From assembly GCA_050246115.1 (NCBI GenBank), contig JBFWWP010000043.1, positions 1 to 40,126 on the forward strand: a stretch of 40,126 bases of DNA, given 5' to 3'. The notes beneath the pieces are model-generated. The model had not been told where the DNA came from, ran no database searches, and worked only from the letters and a program-made list of their open reading frames with translations. The stretch comes from JBFWWP01 sp050246115 (GTDB lineage: Bacteria; Planctomycetota; UBA8108; UBA1146; JAJFFE01). Both the position numbers and the translations under genes were made by a program. Below, one piece after another: positions 26,701 to 33,508 of the stretch (the stretch's first letter is position 1; every line of letters begins with the position of its first letter).

Positions 26701-26956
26701 GGCGCAGCCCGGCCGCCGCCAACCGTTGGCGTTGCTCGCGGGTCACACCGCGCTCGAAACGCACGACGACTCGCCGCGAACCGCGACCCACGAGGGCTCG
26801 GAGATTCTCCGCGGCGTCCATCACGGAAGTGTCTCTCGCCGGCTCACTCGGCGACCGCCACGCCACTTGCGCGGCCAGCGGCACGACATCCACCAGGGTA
26901 AGCATGACGAATCCCACGACGATAGCGACTGGCGACGCGGCTTTGATCTTCAACAA
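23747..26956 (-). CDS. Large secreted subtilisin-like (S8) serine protease with dockerin-like tail
   Basis: 1069 residues. Signal peptide (cleavage near LAAQ, residue about 30); propeptide-like region to about 220; S8 catalytic domain about 225-535 with VMVYDGG (Asp249), HATHVSGT (His278), a likely oxyanion Asn near 388 (WANGNE) and GTSMAAP (Ser471). A beta-rich pre-peptidase-like domain follows (about 545-680), then a lectin- or MAM-like segment (VDDFESDLGW..., LDDFSIRI). Short Ca-loop-like motifs (DCNGNAVDD, DLNGNGLPDE) precede a dockerin-like tail at 995-1069 (FVRGDANYDF, DANADGS) that ends GCGD and lacks the CP ending of the other tails. The start is TTG: AAGGGAG lies 4 nt before TTG-26956 and 7 nt before TTG-26953, so either may be used. 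It should degrade extracellular proteins. Confidence 0.92.
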   Translation of the reverse strand: MLKIKAASPVAIVVGFVMLTLVDVVPLAAQVAWRSPSEPARDTSVMDAAENLRALVGRGSRRVVVRFERGVTREQRQRLAAAGLRLGAYLGERSFFAQLAPACDVAGVLSTVALAECSEIDPAWKLHPAFHGGAAPQYALAGTDSEGRAIVGCYVVYHPDTPRAERLEALWRHGGRAISTLVTVPVIVAQVPASGVTGLAAEDAVQWIEPPLPPLQDVNDSNRALTQANSAQALPYDLDGTGVRVMVYDGGAALESHSDFGGRLTVRDGVPTVFHATHVSGTIGGNGAGSAGLYRGMAPGVTIESYGVEFSGGNIPLHENPGDFEADYADAMNDHDVDIANNSIGTNTATNGFPCDITGDYGVMSAVIDSVVRGGLGRRMRIVWANGNERQVPNCGDLYNTTAPPATAKNHIAVGAINANDETMTSFSSWGPVDDGRLRPDVAAPGCEAGGDGGVTSTSSDGNYGVACGTSMAAPTVTGLCALLLQEYRMLRPSEPDPDNAALKAVLAHTAVDLGLPGPDYQFGYGSVRVVDSIDFLGTGNLWESQLEHGEAHSFTVVVPPGAPELRITLAWDDAPGTPNVVPALVNDLDLVVMGPAGVGQAFPWHLDPANPTVAATQGEADHTNNLEQVLVVAPTAGVWQVAIAGTDVPEGPQRFAIAVTPSATGVAIDIAEPLPTRLAPGVGLDFEVLVRTVGESLVPGTAQLQYRLGSGPVQTSPLLPLGGARYLASLPAAVCGADPVFSIRAEGSLSGLVTLPASAPVLEFQLVVEEETELFVDDFESDLGWTAGVAGDTATAGQWVRVDPNGTGPQPEDDHSEAGTQCFVTGQGTPGGGQGQADVDGGTTTLLSPVFDLAGNDDALISYWRWFSNSGGAQPNTEAFTVEISANGGLDWTPVETVGPTGPGTAGGWVQHEFRLGDIIAATDQVRLRFVTQDPDPGSLVEAALDDFSIRIVGCVNDCNGNAVDDASDIAVGTSADLNGNGLPDECECSTPLFVRGDANYDFTLDLSDAIAMLGYLFGSGPLLAPLEASDANADGSVNLADPLAVLGYLLQGGSAPSAPFPDAGCGD

Positions 26957-26960
26957 CTTT

Positions 26961-26967
26961 CTCCCTT
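26961..26967 (-). promoter_or_regulatory. Shine-Dalgarno site AAGGGAG deciding a TTG start
   Basis: AAGGGAG on the minus strand, 4 nt before TTG-26956 and 7 nt before TTG-26953. No ATG or GTG fits the signal peptide, so a TTG start is likely. Confidence 0.5.
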
Positions 26968-27144
26968 GGCTGGCTTGGCAACAGCAACCCGCGATCGAAC
27001 CCCGAATCCAACGCGTACCCGCTGGGTCGTGGGCTGACTCGAATCAAGCGTATTCACGAATGCCGCCAACGAGCGCGTCCGCCGACCCCGAAGGACGAGC
27101 TACGGTGCGACCCAGCTCAGCGCGCGTCAACCCTGGCGCGCCGC

Positions 27145-28191
27145 TCACGGGCACGCTGTGTATGCGTCGCAGGTGAAGGTGTCTGCCGTCGTGGCGTCGG
27201 GGCCACACAGTTCCGGTCCCGGCAGCGGAATCGGCGGCTGGCCGAAGAGTGCATTGAGGAGGGCAATCACGTCGACCAGGTTCAAGCCGCCATCATCGCT
27301 TGCGTCACACGAGTCGAAGCAGACCAAACTCGGGGGCGGCGCCGCCTGCGGGAACAGGAAGGAGAGCAGATAGACCGCGTCCACCAGGTTGCGGCTTCCG
27401 TCGCTGTTACAGTCCCCACGGCGAAACTCCGGGGCCGGCGGCATGATGACCGGAGCCACCGCGGTTTCATTGCACGTGAACACTACCGTGATCGTGACCG
27501 ATGCGCCGACGTCGACCGTGCGATCCCACTGGAAGCCGCCCGTGAAGTCGGCGGCGGCGAAAGGCACCCCGGTGTTGGCCAGCGTGGTTGGACTAGCGTC
27601 GTTGAGCAACGTCCTGAGACCCGCGAAAGCGTTGACTTGGTAGGCGTCGGCATCGACACCGAGGAAGTCGGAGTAGGCGCCGGTCGTGTCGGTGATCCGC
27701 AGGTGGTCCGTATCGCCCGCCACGAAAGCGGCAGCGTCGGTACCCGCTCCCAGCACGTCGAAGTCGGTGTAGCAGAAAAGGTGCAAATCGAGCGTCGCGC
27801 CACTGACGTTGGTGATGGTCATTTGATGAACTGCAGTACCCGCACCGGCAGCCACTCCGTCGGCAACGGTGATCACGAGCTGGCTCGTGAACGAAGCCGT
27901 GGCGAAGTCGAGTGTCGCGGTGTCGGCAGCATACGTCTGCATCGCCGGAATCGGGAATGCAGTCTCGGGTCCGGTGCCACCGATCCGAAACCACCACCAT
28001 TGCTGGTAGACGTGGTCGGTGGCAGCGACACCGGTGGGCAGCAGATTCGCATTGGCGCCGGTGCTGGCGGTGGTGTTCACGGCAGTGTAGGCCCACGTCA
28101 TGTCGCCGCTGACCGCCGACCCCTGCGCCCGGACCACACCGGCCGCACTCGTCCAGAGGAGAACCGTGATGAGAAGCGGGAGGATACGCAT
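27145..28191 (-). CDS. Secreted protein of unknown function with dockerin-like tail
   Basis: 348 residues. ATG at 28191 with AAAGG 6 nt upstream, followed by a signal peptide (cleavage near VRAQ, about residue 23). Residues about 28-245 form one beta-rich domain with no family I recognise; it has YQQWWWFRIG near the start, repeated hydrophobic strands such as FTSQLVITVADG and MTITNVSGATLDLHLFCYTDFDVLG, and a VTITVVFTCN strand near its end. The tail (256-348) has two Ca-loop repeats (FRRGDCNSDG and DASDDGG), a CGPDATTADTF segment and ends YTACP. Several minus-strand genes for exported proteins flank it. Function unknown. Confidence 0.85.
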   Translation of the reverse strand: MRILPLLITVLLWTSAAGVVRAQGSAVSGDMTWAYTAVNTTASTGANANLLPTGVAATDHVYQQWWWFRIGGTGPETAFPIPAMQTYAADTATLDFATASFTSQLVITVADGVAAGAGTAVHQMTITNVSGATLDLHLFCYTDFDVLGAGTDAAAFVAGDTDHLRITDTTGAYSDFLGVDADAYQVNAFAGLRTLLNDASPTTLANTGVPFAAADFTGGFQWDRTVDVGASVTITVVFTCNETAVAPVIMPPAPEFRRGDCNSDGSRNLVDAVYLLSFLFPQAAPPPSLVCFDSCDASDDGGLNLVDVIALLNALFGQPPIPLPGPELCGPDATTADTFTCDAYTACP

Positions 28192-28453
28192 GGAGTGCCT
28201 TTCGTTGCCAACACCGGTCAAAAAACTCACCGACCCACGCACGAGCCGAGGGCCGACGCGCCCGACAGGCACAGATCGGATCCCTCTCGCGGCCTGGGTC
28301 GAAGTAGCCCGGGGCAAGTCTACCCATCCCCGCGCAGCGTGAGAAGCAGCGTCCCCCCCGTCGGTCGAAGAGCCGCGACATTCGCAAACGCAACCGTGGC
28401 GCGCCGCAACCCCCGGGCACGGCTCGGAAAGCAGTTCGAGACGACGCCCGCGA
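28192..28453. other. Intergenic region between permease-peptidase and dockerin-tailed genes
   Basis: 262 bp with no convincing gene. It must contain the promoter of the 27145-28191 gene or a readthrough segment from the ABC operon. No clear promoter hexamers or strong hairpin. Confidence 0.4.
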
Positions 28454-30319
28454 TCACGGGCGCGCTGGAATCCACCGACCGAAGAGCCACCAGCCATCCA
28501 CCCACAAGCCGAGTTGGAACCAGCCGTCGTTCAGCGGCAGATCCGCCTGCGAGAACCAGAAGTAGGCGCCGGCTTCGTCGGACTGGGCGAGCGCGCCGTA
28601 ACGGTACTCGAGTGCGGACGCTCCTACGCGCGGACGCACGCGGCAGATCAAGTGGGCCCCGTGGGCGAAGCTCGCCGGGTCGAGCACGACGTAGGCGTAG
28701 TTCTCGTCGCGAGCGAACGTGCCTGCGGGCGGCTTCACGTCGAAACCCCTCCCGGCCGCAACCAACCGCGCGCGCCACCGATCGAGCACCCGCTCGAGGT
28801 CGATGCCAGCGCGCTCGAACAGCAACCGCCACAGGACTTCACCGTCGAGCCGGCTCACGGCGCGATCCTCGCGGGTGACGGTCAGCAGCCGACGAATGCC
28901 GTCGCGCCCGGCCTCTTCGGCAACCGCGGCGAAGAACGACTCCCCCAGTGGGTAGACCAGGTCGGCGTCCCAGTCCCGGTCGAGTCGCTCCGCGTCGACC
29001 AGGGTCGCGAACGAAAGTCCGTGCCACTCCCAGCTGAACCCCGCGACCCGCCGCAGACCTTCACGGGCACCCGTGTCGAAGAGCTCGTGCTCGATGAACG
29101 ATGCAAGGCCCTCGTGAAAGAGCCGATCTCGCAGCCGACCGTCGCTACCCTGATTCATGCATGCGTGCGCCAGTTCGTGCGCGAGCACTGCGCGGCCGCG
29201 TTCGAGATCGGCGATCGCCGTGAGATCGAGCCGCACATGGGTCCAAAGCGTCGTTCCCAGAGCGTGGGCGCGCGTTCCTGTGAGGTCGAGCCGTACGACC
29301 CCGTCGAGCGTTTGACCCAAGAAGCCTTCGACGGCGAGCCGAACGCCGGGGGCAGCAGCGAGCAACGCCTCCGCGAGGTCGCGTTGGCCCCGGTGGTACG
29401 ACGCACTGAATCCGGGAACCTCGCGGCTCACCACCGTCCAATCGGGAGACTCCAGTCGGGCGAGATCATCCAGCTCCTCATCCCCGCCCGAGTCACCGAC
29501 ACGAACGAGGATCCAGGCCGCGGAGATGACCCCGGCGAGTACCGCCGCTAACCCGACAGCGCTCGAAAGCCTCCGGCCCCACGCGCTGCGGGCGAGACGC
29601 TGCGACCAGCGTTCGATCTCGCCGCGACCGGCGGCGAAGATCCACCCGACGACGGCGAGGCAAAGCGACGCCAGAGACGCGTGGAAGGCCGCGCCCGCGG
29701 TGTCGAGACGAAGACCAAATCCCCACTCCTTGAAGTCGACGATCGAGAACGGATTCAGCCACTCGAAGCCGAGGTTCGCGGTCACCGCGCCGTAGACGGC
29801 CCAACAGCACAACACACACAGCAGCCAGCCGAAGCGTCGGAAGTACGAGACTGCGAGGGCGTAGCCCAACAGCACGAAGCACAGCAGTAGCTGCCCGGCG
29901 AGCCGTAGTGCCAGCCACTGCGTGTCCGCGTGGGGGTTCAGGCTGTCACGGTCGGCCCAGCCCAACACGGCGAAGAACAGGAACTCGATGACCGGATTGA
30001 GGCCGAGTATGCAGAGCCCCACCGTGACCTTCGCCACGAACAAACCCACGCGCGAGATCGGCAGGCCATCGAGAAACTCGATGGTTCCCTCGTCGAACTC
30101 CCGCATCAGAAGGCCGGAACCCAGCGACATGGCGAGTACGCCGAACAGCAGCCCGGCAGTCCACGGATCGTGGTCCGATCGAGGCAAATAGTCGAAGAAC
30201 GACAACTCGTGCGGGAGCTCGGTCATGAGCACATGACCCAGGCCGAGCACCGAGAGCAGCAAGACGAGCATCAGAAAGGGAGCCTGCTTGCGAAACTCCA
30301 ACGCGAGGACGGCAATCAC
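28454..30319 (-). CDS. ABC-2-type permease fused to an active gluzincin (peptidase MA-like) domain
   Basis: 621 residues. About seven membrane helices occupy residues 10-330 (for example LMLVLLLSVLGLGHVLM, LLLCFVLLGYALAVSYF, AAVLAGVISAAWILV) with an EFDEGTIEFLDGLPISR segment typical of ABC-2 permeases. An extracytoplasmic domain follows, with VLAHELAHACM giving His381, Glu382, His385 and then HEGLASFIE with Glu403 18 residues later: the HExxH...E zinc site of peptidase-MA/gluzincin proteins. A beta-rich C-terminal region ends the protein. GTG at 30319 overlaps the partner's stop (GTGA, 30316-30319). Permeases fused to M1-type peptidases are known; this domain looks like the peptidase MA type instead. 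It should form the transport channel with its neighbour and expose a peptidase outside the membrane. Confidence 0.88.
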   Translation of the reverse strand: MIAVLALEFRKQAPFLMLVLLLSVLGLGHVLMTELPHELSFFDYLPRSDHDPWTAGLLFGVLAMSLGSGLLMREFDEGTIEFLDGLPISRVGLFVAKVTVGLCILGLNPVIEFLFFAVLGWADRDSLNPHADTQWLALRLAGQLLLCFVLLGYALAVSYFRRFGWLLCVLCCWAVYGAVTANLGFEWLNPFSIVDFKEWGFGLRLDTAGAAFHASLASLCLAVVGWIFAAGRGEIERWSQRLARSAWGRRLSSAVGLAAVLAGVISAAWILVRVGDSGGDEELDDLARLESPDWTVVSREVPGFSASYHRGQRDLAEALLAAAPGVRLAVEGFLGQTLDGVVRLDLTGTRAHALGTTLWTHVRLDLTAIADLERGRAVLAHELAHACMNQGSDGRLRDRLFHEGLASFIEHELFDTGAREGLRRVAGFSWEWHGLSFATLVDAERLDRDWDADLVYPLGESFFAAVAEEAGRDGIRRLLTVTREDRAVSRLDGEVLWRLLFERAGIDLERVLDRWRARLVAAGRGFDVKPPAGTFARDENYAYVVLDPASFAHGAHLICRVRPRVGASALEYRYGALAQSDEAGAYFWFSQADLPLNDGWFQLGLWVDGWWLFGRWIPARP

Positions 30320-32208
30320 CAGCCCACCTCGCTCCACTCCCAGCCCGAGATGACCTCGCAATCGGTCACGGAAGAGTATGCAGACACCGTCCAGCAGACG
30401 CGGTCGCCGCGCCCGAACGGTGCGTGCAGCGGTGTCCATTCGCCGGGCCCGGCCAGGATCACCTGCTGCGTCTCCGGCGCACGCGGAAGGCGTCGCCACA
30501 GGCCGGCCCGCGCGAACACCACCGAGACCGGCCCCAGTACCTCGGTCGTCTCGTTGGATCGTTCCCCGCGAACAACGAGGTGGCGGCACGAGAGCGCGCC
30601 CGTCGCGTCGCTCCGAAGATCGGCCTGCAGTTCGGGGATGGGCACTTGTCGCTCGCCCCATTGGTTGAGGAGGCGGCGCCACTTCGCATCGAACTCCCGT
30701 TCGTCCAACCCGAAGGTGCGCGCGAGCAGTGGGCCCACTCGAGCGCGCTTCACGAGTGCCCGAAGATCCCGCGGCACCTCCGGCGCGAGCGCCTGTTGCA
30801 AGAAGGCTCGCGTCGTCGCCTCGCCCCCGTCGCCAGCCATCGCGATGAGCCAGGAAGCGGCGACAGCGGCGGCAATCGGCTCTCCGTGCTGGGCAACGAC
30901 ACGACGCCAGCGCCCGAACAGCTCCGCCGAGTGGCAACCACGCCGCGTGCCATGAAACGCGCGCGCGCGCAACCACTCGGGCGCCGCCGAGCCTTCGCCG
31001 AGAAGCTTGCGCATGGGCCACACCTGCGCGAACCCGGCAAGGACCCAAGCACTGTCCTCACTGTCGAGCGCTCCCGACGATCGCGCGAGCAACTGCTCGC
31101 GCACGACGACGCGCACCAGTTGCTCGGGCCGCCAACGGTCGCTCGTCCAGTTGGCATTCACGAAGACTCCGTTGATCTCGTCGTATCTCGTCGCCTCTAC
31201 TTCATCGCCGTCGAGGTTGCGAGCCAGCCCCAAGAACACCGGCAGCGTTCGCTCCCAGCCCAGGAACACGCGAAGGTCGTCGAGTTCCGCTGCCAGGAAC
31301 TGCCCGAGTTCGGTGTCGTCGCGCAGCGGCCCGAGCCCCCCATCGTCGACGTGACTTGGAGAAATCTCGACGCGCACGCCGGGCGCAGGGGCGAACACCG
31401 CCCCGCCCGGCACCGAGAACTCCCGCCCCTTCGCTGGATCCTCCACGAGGGTGAGGCCGTAGGCCGCACCGATCACCCCCATCGCAACGAACACCTTCTC
31501 GCGATGGCTCATCCGCGAGGCGAGGCCGCTGACCAGCCCGCCGCGGTCCCAAAGCGCCAAGCTCAGCGTCGTCGCCGACAGCACACCGGTCAAACCCCAC
31601 GTCCAGGCCAGCGCAGAGCGATCGAGAGTCACCTGCGACGCCAGCCTCTCGTTCACGAGGCGTAGCGGCCACAGCTCAGCCCAAGGCAAGAGCCCGGCGA
31701 GACTCAGCCCTTGCAAGATCAGGAACACGCCCAAGTACACGGTGACTCGATAACGGCCGAGCTGCGCCGCCCCGGCGAAGAAGCAATACATGAACCCCAC
31801 GAACGAGATCACGTGAACGAGTGCCGTGCCGACAAGACCACTCGGGAGATTCGATCGCGCCGCCTCGCTCGCTGCCGCCAGCGCAACTTCGAGTGCTGCG
31901 ATCGCAATCGCGCAGGTGAAACCAACGAGCCACTTGATGAGGGCGACCGCCGCCCACGAGACCGGCAGACCCGCCAAGAACCGGCAAACGTCCGCCGCGT
32001 GTTCGCGAACGAAAAGACGGGAACACAGAATCGAGAGCGTACACAGCGTCACCGTCATGCTCGCAGGAGTCAGCGCCCCGAAAGCATCCACTCCTCGAGT
32101 GCGGATCCACGCCACGAGACCGACGAAAGCCAGCCCGTTCACCACGAGCAGCCCCAACAAGAACACTCCATGTTGGCGCAACTCTTGGGCGAGGACCGTG
32201 CGCACCAT
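30316..32208 (-). CDS. ABC-2-type permease fused to a degenerate peptidase-MA-like domain
   Basis: 630 residues. Membrane helices fill residues about 15-265 (FLLGLLVVNGLAFVGLVAWI, VGFTCAIAIAALEVALAA, LSATTLSLALW, VFVAMGVIGAAYGLTLV) with REHAADVCRFLAGLPVSWAAVAL matching ABC-2 permeases. The C-terminal half has the length and position of the partner's peptidase domain, but the zinc site has decayed: VVREQLLAR (Arg370, Glu371, Leu374) in place of HExxH and WVLAGFAQ (Ala391) in place of the EGLA glutamate. Spacing is nearly identical (17 versus 18 residues). It would thus be a pseudo-peptidase. ATG-32208 overlaps the ATPase stop (ATGA); a GTG three bases earlier is possible. The pair suggests a heterodimer with one active and one inactive peptidase arm. 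Confidence 0.85.
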   Translation of the reverse strand: MVRTVLAQELRQHGVFLLGLLVVNGLAFVGLVAWIRTRGVDAFGALTPASMTVTLCTLSILCSRLFVREHAADVCRFLAGLPVSWAAVALIKWLVGFTCAIAIAALEVALAAASEAARSNLPSGLVGTALVHVISFVGFMYCFFAGAAQLGRYRVTVYLGVFLILQGLSLAGLLPWAELWPLRLVNERLASQVTLDRSALAWTWGLTGVLSATTLSLALWDRGGLVSGLASRMSHREKVFVAMGVIGAAYGLTLVEDPAKGREFSVPGGAVFAPAPGVRVEISPSHVDDGGLGPLRDDTELGQFLAAELDDLRVFLGWERTLPVFLGLARNLDGDEVEATRYDEINGVFVNANWTSDRWRPEQLVRVVVREQLLARSSGALDSEDSAWVLAGFAQVWPMRKLLGEGSAAPEWLRARAFHGTRRGCHSAELFGRWRRVVAQHGEPIAAAVAASWLIAMAGDGGEATTRAFLQQALAPEVPRDLRALVKRARVGPLLARTFGLDEREFDAKWRRLLNQWGERQVPIPELQADLRSDATGALSCRHLVVRGERSNETTEVLGPVSVVFARAGLWRRLPRAPETQQVILAGPGEWTPLHAPFGRGDRVCWTVSAYSSVTDCEVISGWEWSEVGW

Positions 32209-33173
32209 CACAGGTTCTCGGGCGCCCGGTCCGCCGCCGAGACCAAGGCGATGAAGATGTCCTCGAGTCCGAGCTCCACCATCGACGGCTCTTCGCCTCC
32301 AAACGATTCCCAGCGCTCCCGCTCGGCGTGGACGATCCAGCGCGTGGCCTCACCCTCGCCGCGCCGTTCCAGCACCTTGAACCCCGCGGGTAGGTCCACC
32401 GGATCCACGACACCGGGAGGTGGCTGAACCGCGCGCACGAGCCTGCGAAGTTCGAGAATCGTGCCGTCATAGACCAAGCGACCCCGATCGAGAATGCCTA
32501 CGCGATCGCAGACGCGCTCGATCTCCTGGATGCGGTGTGAGGAAAGGAAGGTCGTCCGGCCGTGCTCGGCGGCATGCGCGCGCAGCAAGTCCAAGAACTC
32601 GCGCCGAGCCACGGCGTCCAACCCGGCCATGGGTTCATCGAGGATCAGCAGCTCCGGCCGCGGGGCGAGCGCGAGAGCGAGCGCGAGCTTGGCCCGCGTA
32701 CCGCCAGAGAGACTGGCTACGGTTTGTCGACCTGGCACGTGGAAGCGGTCGAGGAGCCGCGTGAATTCGTCCTGGTCCCAGGACGGATACAACCCACCGA
32801 CGAAGCGACCCAGGCGATTCGCGTTCATCCACGGGTAGAAGTGCTGGGCCTGCGAAACGTAGCCGATCCGCCGCTTCTCGGAAGTACGCGTCCGCCGGCA
32901 AGGCTCGCCCCCGAAGAACCGCAGAGTTCCCGCGTGCGGCCGGATCATCCCCATGAGCATGCGAATGGTCGTGGTCTTGCCGGCCCCGTTGCGACCGAGG
33001 AAGCCAAAGACCTCGCCCCGCGCAAGACGCAAGTCGACTCCGCGCACCGCGTGGAGGTTTCCGAAGCGGTAGGCGAGCCCGTGGGCTTCGAGTACGGTCG
33101 GCGCGGTCGCCGCCGCGGACCCCAGTGCGGGCACCGCCGGCAAGTCGCAGCACGAGTCCGATCCGTCCAGCAC
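32208..33173 (-). CDS. ABC transporter ATP-binding protein of the permease-peptidase operon
   Basis: 321 residues. Walker A GRNGAGKTT (60-68), Q-loop YVSQAQ (Gln108), signature SLSGGTRAKLALAL (155-159 core), Walker B LLILDEP (Asp179, Glu180) and the H-loop LSSHRIQE (His213). The C-terminal about 80 residues form the extra domain usual for ABC-2 exporters. It powers the two permeases encoded directly downstream. The GTG at 33173 is chosen because GGAGGGAG lies 5 nt upstream (33179-33186); an in-frame GTG at 33194 has no such site. Its promoter would lie just left of the assembly gap in gene direction, so upstream genes may be hidden in the N-run. Confidence 0.95.
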   Translation of the reverse strand: MLDGSDSCCDLPAVPALGSAAATAPTVLEAHGLAYRFGNLHAVRGVDLRLARGEVFGFLGRNGAGKTTTIRMLMGMIRPHAGTLRFFGGEPCRRTRTSEKRRIGYVSQAQHFYPWMNANRLGRFVGGLYPSWDQDEFTRLLDRFHVPGRQTVASLSGGTRAKLALALALAPRPELLILDEPMAGLDAVARREFLDLLRAHAAEHGRTTFLSSHRIQEIERVCDRVGILDRGRLVYDGTILELRRLVRAVQPPPGVVDPVDLPAGFKVLERRGEGEATRWIVHAERERWESFGGEEPSMVELGLEDIFIALVSAADRAPENL

Positions 33174-33178
33174 TCGCG

Positions 33179-33186
33179 CTCCCTCC
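33179..33186 (-). promoter_or_regulatory. Strong Shine-Dalgarno site for the ABC ATPase
   Basis: GGAGGGAG on the minus strand with a 5-nt spacer to GTG-33173. It decides the start of the ATPase. Confidence 0.6.
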
Positions 33187-33266
33187 GTCGCCACCGCGAA
33201 TCACGAACGCCAACGCGGCATGCTCTCACGGCGCGCGGTGCGGAGCAACCCACCCGAAGCGCTCGC

Positions 33267-33366
33267 NNNNNNNNNNNNNNNNNNNNNNNNNNNNNNNNNN
33301 NNNNNNNNNNNNNNNNNNNNNNNNNNNNNNNNNNNNNNNNNNNNNNNNNNNNNNNNNNNNNNNNNN
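33267..33366. other. Assembly gap of exactly 100 N
   Basis: One hundred consecutive N, the conventional filler for a gap of unknown size. Genes, promoters or repeats between the ABC operon and the metalloprotease may be missing, and the order of the two sides depends on scaffolding. Confidence 0.99.
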
Positions 33367-33508
33367 CCCGCGGCGCGACGCCCTCGAATTCCCACCCGAA
33401 TTTTGACGGCCCAAGGCCCGGTTTCTCGGCCTGAGTTCGACCGAGCCCACACCCCCTGTCGCGATTCCGTGGGGTCGGAGCCCGCAACCTCTATCGAAAG
33501 GCAGCACC

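Noticed and set aside
30320..31048. Upstream extension of the active permease
   Set aside because: The frame is open into the partner gene, but the GTG at 30319 overlaps its stop and gives a family-typical start.
33403..33431. Promoter before the metalloprotease (TTGACG)
   Set aside because: A good -35-like hexamer is present, but no acceptable -10 lies at the right distance.
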